Below, piece after piece: positions 24,776 through 34,298 of a DNA stretch of 64,000 bases. A program made the position numbers and the translations under genes. The number at the start of each line of letters is the position of its first letter. Position 1 is the first letter of the stretch. The stretch spans positions 682,001 through 746,000 of the forward strand of contig JABTUF010000001.1 of NCBI GenBank assembly GCA_015075645.1, read 5' to 3'. The notes under the pieces were generated by a model. The model searched no databases and was not told the DNA's origin. It saw only the letters and a program-made list of their open reading frames with translations. This stretch comes from Burkholderiales bacterium (GTDB taxonomy: Bacteria > Pseudomonadota > Gammaproteobacteria > Burkholderiales > Casimicrobiaceae).

Positions 24776-27019
24776 CTACGCCGCCTCGAGCTTCGCGTAC
24801 TCGAGCGCGAGCCACTTGACGCCGACCTCGCGGAAGTTGACCTGCACGCGTGCGTCGCTGCCGCGCCCTTCCGCGCCTACGATCACGCCCACGCCGAACT
24901 TGGCGTGGCGCACGTTCTGGCCGATCCGCCAGCCGGGCGCGTTCGTCTCCGGCACCGGAACATGGCGCGGCTTGCCCCACTCGGCCTCGTCGACGTCGAT
25001 CGCGCCGTAGCGCGTGCGCGCGGGGGAGAGCCAGGCGACGAGTTCGCGCGGGAGTTCGTCGAGGAACCGGCTCGCGACGTGCCAGCGGGTCTGGCCGTGC
25101 AGCATGCGCGACTGCGCGTGCGTCAGGTAGAGCCGCCGCCGGGCGCGCGTGAGCGCGACGTACATGAGCCGGCGCTCCTCCTCGGGCCCGTCCATCTCGT
25201 TCAGGCTGTTCTCGTGCGGGAACAGGCCCTCCTCGAGCCCGGTGACGAACACCGTGTGGAACTCGAGGCCCTTCGCCGAGTGCACGGTCATCAACTGCAG
25301 CGCCGGCCTGCCCTCCGCCTCCTGCGTCTCGCCCGCCTCGAGCGCGGCGTGCGCGAGGAACGCGGTCAGCGGATCGGTCGCGCCTTCGGACGGCCCGTCG
25401 GAGGGCACCGGCGCGTCGGCGTCCACGCGCTCCCCGATCATCGGCGCATCGCTCGCGATCTCCGCCTCGCGCACGAAGCCCTGCGCGGCGTTGACGAGTT
25501 CCTCGAGGTTCCCGATCCGGTCCTCGCCGTCCTTCTCGGCACGGTAGTGCGCGACGAGGCCCGATGCCTCGTTCACCTGCGCGACCGCCTCGAAGAGCGG
25601 CAGCGCGGCGGTCTCCGCGCGAAGCTTCTCGATGAGGCGCACGAACGCAGCGAGGCTCGTGCCGGCCCTGCCGCCGACGGCACCGCTCGCCGCGGCCTGC
25701 CACAGGCTCGTGCCGCGCCCGCGCGCCTCGTCCTGCAACTGCTCGAGCGTGCGCGCGCCGATGCCGCGCGGCGGGAAGTTGACCACGCGCAGGAACGCGC
25801 CGTCGTCCTCCGGCGAGGCGACGAGCCGCAGGTAGCCCAGCGCGTGCTTGACCTCGGCGCGCTCGAAGAAACGCATCCCGCCCCAGACGCGGTAGGGCAG
25901 TCCCGCGTTGAACAGCGCGTGCTCGAGGACGCGCGACTGCGCGTTCGACCGGTAGAGGAGCGCGATCTCGGAGAGCGGCACGCCCTCGTCGGCGATGCCC
26001 TTGACCGCGTCGACGACGAACGCGGCCTCGTCGAGGTCGGTCGGCGCGGCGAACGCGCGGATCGGCTCGCCCTTGCCCTCGCTCGTCCACAGCTCCTTGC
26101 CGAGCCGCGAGCGGTTGTGGCGGATCAGCGCGTTCGCCGCGTCGAGGATGTTGCCGTGCGAGCGGTAGTTCTGCTCGAGCTTCACCAGGCGGACCGGGCG
26201 GTCCGGCCGCCCGAAGTCGCGCTCGAAGTGCTGCATGTTCGCGGCGTTGGCGCCGCGGAACGCGTAGATCGACTGGTCGTCGTCGCCCACCGCGAACACC
26301 GCCGCCTCGGGGCCGGCGAGAAGGCGCAGCCAGCGGTACTGCAGCGCGTTGGTGTCCTGGAACTCGTCGACCAGCAGATTCGAGAAGCGGCGCTGGTAGT
26401 GCTCGCGGATCGCGTCGTGGCCGGCGAGGAGCTCGTAGCTCCGAAGCAGGAGTTCGGCGAAGTCGACGACGCCCTCGCGCCGGCACATCGCCTCGTAGAG
26501 CGCGTAGTGCTCGACCCGCGCACGCGCGAACGCGTCGCCGGCCTCGACCGCCTGCGGGCGCAGGCCCGCCTCCTTGGCGCTCGCGATGAACCAGGCGAGC
26601 TCGCGCGGCGGATAGCGCTCGTCGTCGAGCCCGTGCGCCTTGTACAGGCGCTTGATCAGCGCGAGCTGGTCCGCCGTGTCCATGATCTGGAAGAGCTGCG
26701 GCAGGTCGGCGTCGCGGTGGTGCGCACGGAGCATCCGGTTGCACAGGCCGTGGAAGGTGCCGATCCACATGCCGCGCACCGACACCGGCGTCAGCGCGGA
26801 GAGCCGCAGCAGCATCTCGCGGGCGGCCTTGTTGGTGAACGTCACGGCGAGGATCGACAGCGGCGAGGCCTGGCCGGTGGCGATGAGCCACGCGATGCGC
26901 GTGGTCAGCACGCGCGTCTTGCCGCTGCCGGCGCCCGCGAGCACCAGCGCGGAAGCGTGCGGCAGCGTGACCGCTTCGTGCTGGCGGGGGTTGAGGTCGG
27001 CGAGGAGCGGGCTGGGCAT
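24776..27019 (-). CDS. uvrD: DNA helicase II (UvrD/PcrA type)
   Basis: A 747-residue superfamily 1A 3'-5' helicase for nucleotide excision and mismatch repair. Motifs in order: Q-motif LNPRQHEAVT, Walker A LVLAGAGSGKTRVL (about residues 25-38), motif Ia VTFTNKAAREM, Walker B/motif II LLVDEFQDTNALQY (about 225), motif III VGDDDQSIYAFRGA, motif IV LEQNYRS, motif V VHSAKGLEFHTVFV, and motif VI VALTRARRRLYL. The C-terminal Tudor-like domain (NVRHAKFGVGVIVG to WLALEYAKLEAA), which contacts RNA polymerase in UvrD/PcrA, is present. It converges with the SulP gene across 246 bp (24530-24775), in which I see no feature. Confidence 0.96.
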   Translation of the reverse strand: MPSPLLADLNPRQHEAVTLPHASALVLAGAGSGKTRVLTTRIAWLIATGQASPLSILAVTFTNKAAREMLLRLSALTPVSVRGMWIGTFHGLCNRMLRAHHRDADLPQLFQIMDTADQLALIKRLYKAHGLDDERYPPRELAWFIASAKEAGLRPQAVEAGDAFARARVEHYALYEAMCRREGVVDFAELLLRSYELLAGHDAIREHYQRRFSNLLVDEFQDTNALQYRWLRLLAGPEAAVFAVGDDDQSIYAFRGANAANMQHFERDFGRPDRPVRLVKLEQNYRSHGNILDAANALIRHNRSRLGKELWTSEGKGEPIRAFAAPTDLDEAAFVVDAVKGIADEGVPLSEIALLYRSNAQSRVLEHALFNAGLPYRVWGGMRFFERAEVKHALGYLRLVASPEDDGAFLRVVNFPPRGIGARTLEQLQDEARGRGTSLWQAAASGAVGGRAGTSLAAFVRLIEKLRAETAALPLFEAVAQVNEASGLVAHYRAEKDGEDRIGNLEELVNAAQGFVREAEIASDAPMIGERVDADAPVPSDGPSEGATDPLTAFLAHAALEAGETQEAEGRPALQLMTVHSAKGLEFHTVFVTGLEEGLFPHENSLNEMDGPEEERRLMYVALTRARRRLYLTHAQSRMLHGQTRWHVASRFLDELPRELVAWLSPARTRYGAIDVDEAEWGKPRHVPVPETNAPGWRIGQNVRHAKFGVGVIVGAEGRGSDARVQVNFREVGVKWLALEYAKLEAA

Positions 27020-27086
27020 CGGGCCGGCCCGCCGGGCGGCGGCGGGAGGCGCCGCGCGCGGGGGGAACGCGACGGCGCGGCAGCCC

Positions 27087-27113
27087 GATTATAGGCGAGC
27101 GCGAAGGCTATAA
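27087..27113. promoter_or_regulatory. Divergent -10 elements of uvrD and argA
   Basis: A perfect TATAAT on the minus strand (27092-27087, followed by CGGGC) faces uvrD, and a second TATAAT on the plus strand (27108-27113, followed by CGCGC) faces argA. The two hexamers are 15 bp apart. argA would have a leader of only about 15 nt. Confidence 0.55.
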
Positions 27114-27135
27114 TCGCGCGTCCTTCGATCCGCCG

Positions 27136-28485
27136 ATGGCCCGCGACCCCTCCCGACCGCCCGACGCACGCTCCGCCGCCATGCGCGGCTTCGTGCAGTG
27201 GATGCGCGCCGCCGCGCCCTACGTCTACGCGTTCCGCGGCAAGACCTTCGTGATCGCGTTCGGCGGCGAGGTCGTCGCCGACGAGTCGTTCCTCGGCATC
27301 GTCCACGACCTGAACCTGCTGCACAGCCTCGGCATCCGGCTCGTCGTCGTGCACGGCATGCGCCCGCAGATCGAGGCGATCCTCGCGCAGCAGCACCTGC
27401 CGTCGCGCTACCACAAGGGCCTGCGGGTCACCGACACCGAGACGATGGACTGCGTGCTGGAGGCCGCGGGGCAGGTGCGCAGCCGCATCGAGGCGATGCT
27501 CTCGCTCGGCATGGCGAACTCGCCGATGGCCGGTGCCTACAACCGCGTGTCGTCGGGCAACTACATCACGGCGAAGCCGATGGGCGTCGTCGACGGCGTC
27601 GACATGCAGCTCACCGGCGAGGTGCGCCGGATCGACACCGAGGCGGTCCAGCAGCGGCTCGACGACGGCGACATCGTGCTCATCTCCCCGCTCGGCTACT
27701 CGCCGACCGGCGAACTCTTCAACCTCGCGCTCGAGGAAGTCGCGATGCAGGTCTCGGTCCGGCTCAACGCGCAGAAGCTCGTGTTCCTGATCGACAACGA
27801 CGGCGTGCGCAACGGCCGCAAGCGCCTGCTCACCGACCTCTCGACCCGCGACGCCGAGACGCTGCTCGCGAAGGACAGGAACCTTCCCGAGGACGTCCGG
27901 CACTACCTGCCCTGCGCGGTCCGCGCCTGCGACAACGGCGTGGCGCGCGCGCACTTCCTGTCGCGCCACATGGACGGTGCGCTGCTGCTCGAGTTCTTCA
28001 CGCGCGACGGCGTGGGCACGATGATCTCGTCGGCGCCGCTCGCGCACCTGCGCAACGCCACGATCGACGACGTGCAGGGACTCCTGCAGATCATCGGACC
28101 GCTCGAGGAACAGGGCGTCCTGGTGCGCCGCTCGCGCGAGCGCCTCGAGGCCGAAATCGAGCGCTTCGTGGTCGCCGAGTACGACAACCAGATCATCGGC
28201 TGCGCCGCGCTCTACGCGTTTCCCGAGGAGCGCGTGGGCGAACTCGCCGCGCTGGCGGTGCACCCGGACTTCCGGCGTGAAGGCTACGGCGAGGCGCTGA
28301 TGCAGGAGATCGAGACGCGCGCCCGCAAGCACCGCCTGACCGCGCTGTACGTGCTCACCACACGGACCGCGGGCTGGTTCCTCGAGCGCGGCTTTCGTCC
28401 GGTGGCGGTCTCCGACCTGCCGAAGGAGAAGCGCGCGCTCTACAACTACCAGCGCAACTCGCAGGTCTACCGCAAGGCCCTGTGA
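27136..28485 (+). CDS. argA: N-acetylglutamate synthase, ArgA type
   Basis: The enzyme acetylates glutamate with acetyl-CoA, the first step of arginine synthesis. The 449-residue protein has the two-domain ArgA layout. An amino-acid-kinase-like domain (about residues 25-290, [15 protein letters not shown] at its start, [13 protein letters not shown]) serves as the arginine-sensing part. A GNAT domain follows (about 300-449, with [22 protein letters not shown] as the acetyl-CoA site). The kinase domain lacks the lysines needed for phosphorylation in NAGK, consistent with ArgA. The start is the first ATG after the promoter; an internal Met16 is also possible. It is divergent from uvrD. Confidence 0.95.
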   Translation: MARDPSRPPDARSAAMRGFVQWMRAAAPYVYAFRGKTFVIAFGGEVVADESFLGIVHDLNLLHSLGIRLVVVHGMRPQIEAILAQQHLPSRYHKGLRVTDTETMDCVLEAAGQVRSRIEAMLSLGMANSPMAGAYNRVSSGNYITAKPMGVVDGVDMQLTGEVRRIDTEAVQQRLDDGDIVLISPLGYSPTGELFNLALEEVAMQVSVRLNAQKLVFLIDNDGVRNGRKRLLTDLSTRDAETLLAKDRNLPEDVRHYLPCAVRACDNGVARAHFLSRHMDGALLLEFFTRDGVGTMISSAPLAHLRNATIDDVQGLLQIIGPLEEQGVLVRRSRERLEAEIERFVVAEYDNQIIGCAALYAFPEERVGELAALAVHPDFRREGYGEALMQEIETRARKHRLTALYVLTTRTAGWFLERGFRPVAVSDLPKEKRALYNYQRNSQVYRKAL

Positions 28486-28516
28486 GGCCCATGCCGGCCC
28501 GCGGGCCGGCAGCGGG

Positions 28517-28522
28517 TAGAAT
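28517..28522 (+). promoter_or_regulatory. Putative -10 element of yggX
   Basis: TAGAAT followed by CGGGGG, 74 bp before the yggX ATG. It is the same sequence as upstream of fba. Confidence 0.4.
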
Positions 28523-28595
28523 CGGGGGCATCGCCGTTCGCGCCGCGCCCGTCGATCGGGCCGCGCGGGCCGCATTCACTTCGCGAGGATCCGCC

Positions 28596-28868
28596 ATGGC
28601 CCGTACCGTCCACTGCGTGAAGCTCGGCCGCGACGCCGAGGGACTCGACTTCCCCCCGTATCCCGGCGAACTCGGGAAGCGGCTCTACGAGAGCGTGTCG
28701 AAGGAGGCGTGGCAGCAATGGCTGCGCCACCAGACGATGCTCGTCAACGAGAACCGCCTCTCGCTCGCCGATCCGCGCGCGCGCAAGTGGCTCGCCGAGC
28801 AGATGGAGAAGCACTTCTTCGGCGGCGGCGCCGAGATGCCCGCGGGTTACGTGCCCCCGGCGGCGTAG
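28596..28868 (+). CDS. yggX: Fe(II)-trafficking / oxidative-damage protection protein YggX
   Basis: A 90-residue cytoplasmic protein of the YggX family, which protects iron-sulfur enzymes from oxidative damage and is thought to handle ferrous iron. It starts [18 protein letters not shown], with the single conserved Cys at residue 7. It continues with the signature [14 protein letters not shown] and [20 protein letters not shown] lies about 8 bp before the ATG; an in-frame ATG further upstream gives a non-homologous extension. A peroxidase-related gene follows 60 bp downstream, a plausible oxidative-stress pair. Confidence 0.95.
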   Translation: MARTVHCVKLGRDAEGLDFPPYPGELGKRLYESVSKEAWQQWLRHQTMLVNENRLSLADPRARKWLAEQMEKHFFGGGAEMPAGYVPPAA

Positions 28869-28928
28869 CGATCGCGCGACCGCCGCCGCGAGTTTCCCGC
28901 GAATCATCTCCGTGTCGCGCACGATGCC

Positions 28929-29522
28929 ATGAGCACCCCGCCGATCAGCCGCTTCCCCGTTCCGGCACTCGCGCACCTGCCCGAGGACCTGCGCGCGCGG
29001 ATCCTCGCCGTGCAGGAGAAGGCCGGTTTCGTGCCGAACGTGTTCCTCACGCTCGCGCACCGCCCCGACGAGTTCCGCGCGTTCTTCGCCTACCACGACG
29101 CGCTGATGGAGAAGGAAGGCGGGCTCAGCAAGGCCGAGCGCGAGATGATCGTCGTGGCGACGTCCGGCGCGAACGACTGCCTGTACTGCGTCGTCGCGCA
29201 CGGCGCGATCCTGCGGATCCACGCGAAGAACCCGCGCGTCGCCGACCAGGTCGCGGTCAACCACCGCAAGGCGGAGATCACGCCGCGCCAGAAGGCGATG
29301 CTCGATTTCGCGCTCAAGGTCGCCGTCGACAGCGCCTCGCTCGACGATGCGGATTTCGAGGCGCTCCGCGCACAGGGCTTCGGCGACGAGGACATCTGGG
29401 ACATCGGCGCGATCGCCGCGTTCTTCGGCATGTCGAACCGCCTCGCGAACCTGACGTCGATGCGGCCGAACGACGAGTTCTACCTGCTCGGGCGCCTGCC
29501 CCGCGACAAATCCAGGAGTTGA
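28929..29522 (+). CDS. Peroxidase-related enzyme (AhpD/CMD family)
   Basis: A 197-residue protein of the carboxymuconolactone-decarboxylase/AhpD fold, of the type annotated as uncharacterized peroxidase-related enzyme. The redox-active CxxC with its partner His is Cys84, Cys87 and His91 in NDCLYCVVAHG. The flanking helix GLSKAEREMIVVATS and the C-terminal DEDIWDIGAIAAFFGMSNRLANL are family features. Such proteins use the Cys pair to reduce hydroperoxides; the electron donor here is unknown. It lies 60 bp after yggX in the same direction. Confidence 0.87.
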   Translation: MSTPPISRFPVPALAHLPEDLRARILAVQEKAGFVPNVFLTLAHRPDEFRAFFAYHDALMEKEGGLSKAEREMIVVATSGANDCLYCVVAHGAILRIHAKNPRVADQVAVNHRKAEITPRQKAMLDFALKVAVDSASLDDADFEALRAQGFGDEDIWDIGAIAAFFGMSNRLANLTSMRPNDEFYLLGRLPRDKSRS

Positions 29523-29613
29523 ACCTCCGCGGGCCGGCATCGGCGCGACATGCGCCGCCGCCGGAATCGCCGCAGCGTACGCCCGCGCTCGCCCGACTCC
29601 TGTCCGCTCGCGG

Positions 29614-31377
29614 TCACGCCTTGCACCGCGCGACCACGAAGTCGACGAGCATCCGCGTCGACGCCTCGATGTCGAGGTGCTCGGTGTCGATCACGAGGTC
29701 GGCCGAGTCGGGCGGCTCGTAGGGACTGTCGATGCCGGTGAAGTCCTTGAGCGCGCCCGCGCGCGCCTTCCGGTAGAGCCCCTTCGGATCGCGCCGCTCG
29801 CACTCTTCGAGCGGCGAACGCACCCACACCTCGACGAACGGACGCGCGCCGGCGGCCGTGCGCGCGCGCGCGCGTTCGTCGCGGTAGGGCGAGATGAAGG
29901 CGGTGACGCAGACGATGCCCGCGTCGGCGAACAGCGCCGCGACCTCGCCGACCCGGCGCAGGTTCTCCTGCCGATCCTCCGGCTTGAACCCCAGGTCCGC
30001 GTTGAGTCCGGTGCGCACGTTGTCGCCGTCGAGCGTGTAGACCTGCCAGCCGAGGTCGAACAGCCGGCGCTCGAGCGCGATCGCCAGCGTCGACTTGCCG
30101 GCGCCCGACAGGCCGGTCAGCCAGACGACCGCTCCGTGGTGTCCCGCCCTCGCGCCGCGCTCGCCCGCGGAGATCTGGTGGCGCACCGGCACGACCGCTC
30201 CGCTCGCGGGACGGGTGCGCCGCTGGTCCGGATAACCCGACGCGTCGATCACGCCGACGCCCACGATCTCATCCGCGTCTGCGAGCAGGAAACGCCCGGT
30301 CGCAGGCAGCGTCTTCGCGTCGTCGACGGCGATGGCGGTCTCGCAGCGGACCGTGATGCGCGCGATGTCGCCCTCGCGGAGCGCCGCCGCCGGACGATGC
30401 GCGCCCGACGCGTCGAGCGCATGGTGGATCGAGAGGACATGCGCACGCACGTCGCGCGCGCCGGCCTGCACGACGAGCGGGCTTCCGTTCGCGAGGTCGC
30501 CGGGGCCGAGCCAGCGGACTTCCGCGTCGAACACCGCCGTGAGCTTGGGCGGCGCTTCGGGCGAACACAGGAGATCGCCGCGCTCGACCGGCACGCCCGC
30601 CGCGAGCGCGACGCTGGCCTGCTCGCCGATCGTGGCGCTCGCACGCGCAGCTTCGCTGCCGGCGAAGGTCTCGACCTGCGTGGAGCGATTGCCCGGCAGG
30701 ATCAGCACCTCCTGCCCCGCGGCGATCGTCCCCGAGGCGACGCGTCCGACGGCGATGCGGCGCTCCCCGCTCGCGAGGACGTCCTCGACCGGAAAGCGCA
30801 GCGGCCCGCCGGCGCGCGGAACGAAGGCCGGGAGCGTGTCGAGCGCGTCGACGAGCGTCGGACCGGTCCACCACGCGGCATCGGCGCGAGCACCCACGTT
30901 CGCCCCGGTCGCCGCGCAGACCGGCACGATCGCGCAGGCGCGCAACGCGAGCGGCGCGAGCGCGGCGACGAGCGCCCGGCTCGCCGCGGTGTAGTCGTCC
31001 TCGCGCCACTTCGCCGTGTCCAACCGGTTCACCGCGACGACGGCGTCGCGCAGGCCCAGGAGCTTCAACGCCGCGAGGGTCGAGGCGACCCACGCCGCGC
31101 ACGGATCGAGCACGTCGACCACGACGAGCGCCGTCGGCGACTCGACGCCGCCGCGCACGAGTTCGCGCAGCAGTTCGCCCTCGCCCGCCGCGTCGACGAC
31201 GAGCCACCGGCGCGACGCCGTATGCAACTGCGACGCCGCCGTCGCCCTGCGCCCCGCCAGCGCGTCGCCGGGCTGGTCGTGGAGCGCGCGAACCAGCGCG
31301 GTCCGGCCCCGCCCGGGCATGCCGACGACGCAGAGCAACGGCAGCACGGTCATCGGGTCACGGGTCATCGCAGTCAT
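29614..31377 (-). CDS. CysN-like degenerate GTPase fused to adenylylsulfate kinase (CysC)
   Basis: A 587-residue two-part protein. The C-terminal part, about residues 414-587, is an APS kinase that makes PAPS. Its P-loop GLSGAGKST, DGDNVRTGLNADLGF, FISPYRDER (active-site Ser) and GLYRKARAG are intact. The N-terminal part has the layout of CysN, the GTPase subunit of ATP sulfurylase, but its G-domain is decayed. The P-loop is GMPGRGRT (Lys to Arg25), switch I is missing, DTPGH has become DAAGE at residues 62-66, and NKxD has become NRLD at 117-120. The beta-barrel domains remain. No cysD is adjacent, although CysN normally acts with CysD. The true start may be Met9 (31353), since the sequence before it looks repeat-derived. 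Confidence 0.8.
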   Translation of the reverse strand: MTAMTRDPMTVLPLLCVVGMPGRGRTALVRALHDQPGDALAGRRATAASQLHTASRRWLVVDAAGEGELLRELVRGGVESPTALVVVDVLDPCAAWVASTLAALKLLGLRDAVVAVNRLDTAKWREDDYTAASRALVAALAPLALRACAIVPVCAATGANVGARADAAWWTGPTLVDALDTLPAFVPRAGGPLRFPVEDVLASGERRIAVGRVASGTIAAGQEVLILPGNRSTQVETFAGSEAARASATIGEQASVALAAGVPVERGDLLCSPEAPPKLTAVFDAEVRWLGPGDLANGSPLVVQAGARDVRAHVLSIHHALDASGAHRPAAALREGDIARITVRCETAIAVDDAKTLPATGRFLLADADEIVGVGVIDASGYPDQRRTRPASGAVVPVRHQISAGERGARAGHHGAVVWLTGLSGAGKSTLAIALERRLFDLGWQVYTLDGDNVRTGLNADLGFKPEDRQENLRRVGEVAALFADAGIVCVTAFISPYRDERARARTAAGARPFVEVWVRSPLEECERRDPKGLYRKARAGALKDFTGIDSPYEPPDSADLVIDTEHLDIEASTRMLVDFVVARCKA

Positions 31378-31515
31378 CGTGGGAACGGGGCGCGAAGGCG
31401 GGCGTCACGTTCCGCCGCGGCGGAACGGGACCGCATCTTACCTCGCGATTCCGCGGGTTGACGTCGAGCGCCCCGGATGGCGGAAGACGCAAGGCGACCG
31501 CGGCGCCTGCCGGCG

Positions 31516-32790
31516 TCAGGCCTCGTGGACGATGGCTCCATCGACCAGCGTGAACCGCACGACCCCGGGGAGTTCGTGCCCGAGGAACGGCGTGTTCTTG
31601 CCCTGACTCGCGAGCGCCTTGCGCTCGACGCGCCAGTACGCCGTCGGGTCGAACACGCACAGGTCCGCGACCGCGCCCGCCGCGATGCGGCCCGCCGCGA
31701 CGCCGAGGATCGCCGCGGGCGCGCAGGTGACGCGCGCGAGCGCCTCCGGCAACGCGACATGCTCCTCCTCCGCCCACTTGAGCGTCAGCGACAGCAGCAG
31801 TTCGAGGCCGGTCGCGCCGGGCTCCGCCTCGCCGAACGGCACCTGCTTCGCATCGTCGTCGACCGGCGCGTGGTCGGAGGACACCACGTCGATCGTGCCG
31901 TCGGCGAGTCCCGCGCGCAGCGCCGCGCGGTCGCGCGTGCCGCGGAGCGGCGGATCGAAGCGCGCCTGCGCGTCGAACCATCCGATGTCCATGTCGCACA
32001 GGTGCAGGTGGTGCGCCGCGACCTCGGCGGTGAGCGCGAGTCCGGCGCGCTTCGCGTCGCGCACCATCGCCACGCCCTCGGCCGTCGACAGCCGCTGCAG
32101 GTGCACGTGCACGCCGGTCTCGCGCGCGAGCGCGAGGATCGTGGCGAGCGCGACGGTCTCGGCGCAGGACGGCACCGCGGGCAGTCCGAGGCGCGTCGAC
32201 AGTTCGCCCTCGTGCGCGACGCCACCGCGCGCGAGGCTCGCCTCCTGCGGCCGCAGCCACACGCGATGGCGGAAGGTCGCCGCGTACTGCATCGCGCGGA
32301 GCATCACCAGCGCGTCGGGCAGCGGGGCGTCGCCCTGCGAGTACGCGACGCAGCCGGCGTCGGCGAGTTCGCCCATCTCGGTCAGCGCCGCCCCCGCGAG
32401 CCCCGCGGTGAGCGCGCCCACCGGATGCACGTGCGCGCGACTGGCGTGTCGCGCGCGCCGCGTCAGCATCTCGACCAGCCCCGGTTCGTCGAGCGGAGGA
32501 TCGGTGTCGGGCGGGCAAGCGAGGCGCGTGACGCCGCCGGCGACCGCCGCGCGCAGTTCGGAATCGAGCGTCGCCTTGTGTTCCTGACCCGGCTCGCGCA
32601 GCCGCGCGTTGAGGTCGATCAAGCCCGGCGCGACGACGAGGCCCGACGCCTCGATCGTCCGGTCCGCGTGGAAACCCGCGGGCGCGGCGCCGACCGCGGC
32701 GACGAGGCCGTCGTCGAGATACACCGGCGCGACCCGGTCGGTGCGCATCACCGGATCGATCACGCGGCCGTGGAGGATCGCGATCCGCAT
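31516..32790 (-). CDS. pyrX: Dihydroorotase-like subunit PyrC' (PyrX), probably non-catalytic
   Basis: A 424-residue amidohydrolase-fold protein encoded 4 bp after pyrB. Active dihydroorotases bind zinc through an HxH in the sequence DxHxHLREPGQ. Here it reads LIDLNARLREPGQE, so both His are replaced (Asn61, Arg63). The later SSDHAP Asp region and EVAAHHLHL are retained. This matches the inactive PyrC' of pseudomonads, which is required to assemble an active ATCase dodecamer with PyrB. A true dihydroorotase gene would be needed elsewhere in the genome. The length is normal and the frame is intact, so it is a conserved role and not decay. Confidence 0.9.
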   Translation of the reverse strand: MRIAILHGRVIDPVMRTDRVAPVYLDDGLVAAVGAAPAGFHADRTIEASGLVVAPGLIDLNARLREPGQEHKATLDSELRAAVAGGVTRLACPPDTDPPLDEPGLVEMLTRRARHASRAHVHPVGALTAGLAGAALTEMGELADAGCVAYSQGDAPLPDALVMLRAMQYAATFRHRVWLRPQEASLARGGVAHEGELSTRLGLPAVPSCAETVALATILALARETGVHVHLQRLSTAEGVAMVRDAKRAGLALTAEVAAHHLHLCDMDIGWFDAQARFDPPLRGTRDRAALRAGLADGTIDVVSSDHAPVDDDAKQVPFGEAEPGATGLELLLSLTLKWAEEEHVALPEALARVTCAPAAILGVAAGRIAAGAVADLCVFDPTAYWRVERKALASQGKNTPFLGHELPGVVRFTLVDGAIVHEA

Positions 32791-32794
32791 TCGC

Positions 32795-33757
32795 TCAGCC
32801 TCCCGCGACCATGCTCATCACCGCCATCCGCACCGCGATGCCGAAGGTGACCTGCGGCAGGATCACGCTGCGCGCGCCGTCGGCGACCGGCGAATCGATC
32901 TCGATCCCGCGGTTCATCGGCCCGGGGTGCATCACGATCGCATCCGGCTTCGCGAGCGCGAGCTTGTCGTCGGTGAGTCCGTAGTGCTTGAAATACTCGC
33001 CCGACGAGGGCAGCAGCGCGCCCTTCATCCGCTCGTTCTGCAGCCGCAGCATCACCACGACGTCGCAGTCGGCGAGCCCGGCGCGCATGTCGTGGAACAC
33101 GCGCACGCCCATGCCCTCGACCCGCGCGGGCAGGAGCGTCCGCGGGCCGATCACGCGCACCTCCGGCGTGCCGAGCGTCGTCAGGCCGTGGATGAGGCTC
33201 CGCGCGACGCGCGAGTGCAGGACGTCGCCGACGATCGCGACCGTCAGCGCGCGGAAGTCGCGCTTGTAGTGGCGGATCGTGTAGAGGTCGAGGAGTCCCT
33301 GCGTAGGATGCGCGTGCCGGCCGTCGCCGGCGTTGACGACGTGCACGTGGTGCTTCCCGGTCGAGAGCAGGTGGCTCGCGATGAGATGCGGCGCGCCCGA
33401 CTGCGCGTGGCGGACGACGAACATGTCGGCGTTCATCGCGACCAGGTTGTCGATCGTGTCGAGCAGCGTCTCGCCCTTCGACGTCGACGACGCGCCGATG
33501 TTGAGGTTGATCACGTCGGCCGACAGCCGCTTGGCCGCGATCTCGAACGTGGTGCGGGTGCGCGTCGAGTTCTCGAAGAACAGGTTGAAGACCGCCTTGC
33601 CGCGCATCAGCGGCACCTTCTTCACCTCGCGCTCGCCGATGGAGGCGAACGGTTCGGCCGCGTCGAGGATCGACTGGATCGTCGCCGCCGGCAGCCCTTC
33701 GAGCGTCAGCAGGTGGACGAGCCTGCCGTCCGCTCCGAGTTGGGGATTGCGGCCCAT
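32795..33757 (-). CDS. pyrB: Aspartate carbamoyltransferase catalytic subunit
   Basis: The enzyme joins carbamoyl phosphate and aspartate in the committed step of pyrimidine synthesis. The 320-residue protein shows the carbamoyl-phosphate site [10 protein letters not shown], the mobile-loop segment [12 protein letters not shown], the aspartate loop RLQNERM and the C-terminal [11 protein letters not shown]. The start is the ATG at 33757, 16 bp after pyrR, giving the family N-terminus [13 protein letters not shown]; the frame stays open upstream inside pyrR. No pyrI regulatory subunit is adjacent; pairing with PyrC' indicates the class A holoenzyme. Confidence 0.96.
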   Translation of the reverse strand: MGRNPQLGADGRLVHLLTLEGLPAATIQSILDAAEPFASIGEREVKKVPLMRGKAVFNLFFENSTRTRTTFEIAAKRLSADVINLNIGASSTSKGETLLDTIDNLVAMNADMFVVRHAQSGAPHLIASHLLSTGKHHVHVVNAGDGRHAHPTQGLLDLYTIRHYKRDFRALTVAIVGDVLHSRVARSLIHGLTTLGTPEVRVIGPRTLLPARVEGMGVRVFHDMRAGLADCDVVVMLRLQNERMKGALLPSSGEYFKHYGLTDDKLALAKPDAIVMHPGPMNRGIEIDSPVADGARSVILPQVTFGIAVRMAVMSMVAGG

Positions 33758-33773
33758 CGTCACGGACGCGGCC

Positions 33774-34298
33774 TCATCGGCCGGCCAACGGCTCGACGCC
33801 GAGCGCGAGCCGGCCGTCGTCGCCGCGCGTGAGTTCGATCGACAGCGAACTCGCGCAGGCCACGCGCGCGCCGACGTAGGCGGGTTCGATCGGGAGCTCG
33901 CGCCCGCCGCGGTCGACGAGGACCGCGAGTTCGATCGACGCGGGCCGACCGTAGTCGAACAGCTCGTTGATCGCCGCGCGGGTCGAGCGCCCGGTGTAGA
34001 GCACATCGTCGATCAGCACGATCGACGCCCCCGCGACGTCGAACGGCAGCTCGCTGCGGCGCACGCCGGCCTTCAACCCCTTCGACGCGTAGTCGTCGCG
34101 GTAGTACGACACGTCGATGAACCCGACCGGATGCTCGCCCGGCACGAGCCGCGCGAGCCGCTCGGCGAGCCAGGCGCCGCCGGAATAGATGCCGACGAAC
34201 GCCGCGTCGTGCGCGACACCGGCGCGCATGCTCGCCGCGAGCGCTTCGAGCGCGGCTTCCGCGTCGGGGAGGTGCACGCCGGGCGGATCAGCGGTCAT
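33774..34298 (-). CDS. pyrR: PyrR (pyrimidine regulatory protein / uracil phosphoribosyltransferase)
   Basis: A 174-residue PRT-fold protein. The PRPP-binding motif [16 protein letters not shown] is at about residues 92-107, and the flanking [11 protein letters not shown] segment is typical. In Bacillus PyrR binds pyr mRNA and causes attenuation, and also has weak UPRTase activity; in gram-negatives its regulatory role is less established. The gene overlaps the ruvX end by 11 bp and precedes pyrB by 16 bp, so it sits inside the operon. I did not find an obvious attenuator hairpin between pyrR and pyrB, where there is no room for one. Confidence 0.93.
   Translation of the reverse strand: MTADPPGVHLPDAEAALEALAASMRAGVAHDAAFVGIYSGGAWLAERLARLVPGEHPVGFIDVSYYRDDYASKGLKAGVRRSELPFDVAGASIVLIDDVLYTGRSTRAAINELFDYGRPASIELAVLVDRGGRELPIEPAYVGARVACASSLSIELTRGDDGRLALGVEPLAGR

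Noticed and set aside
33764..34006. Extended PyrB start at 34006
   Set aside because: The extra residues lie within pyrR in another frame; homology starts at the ATG at 33757.
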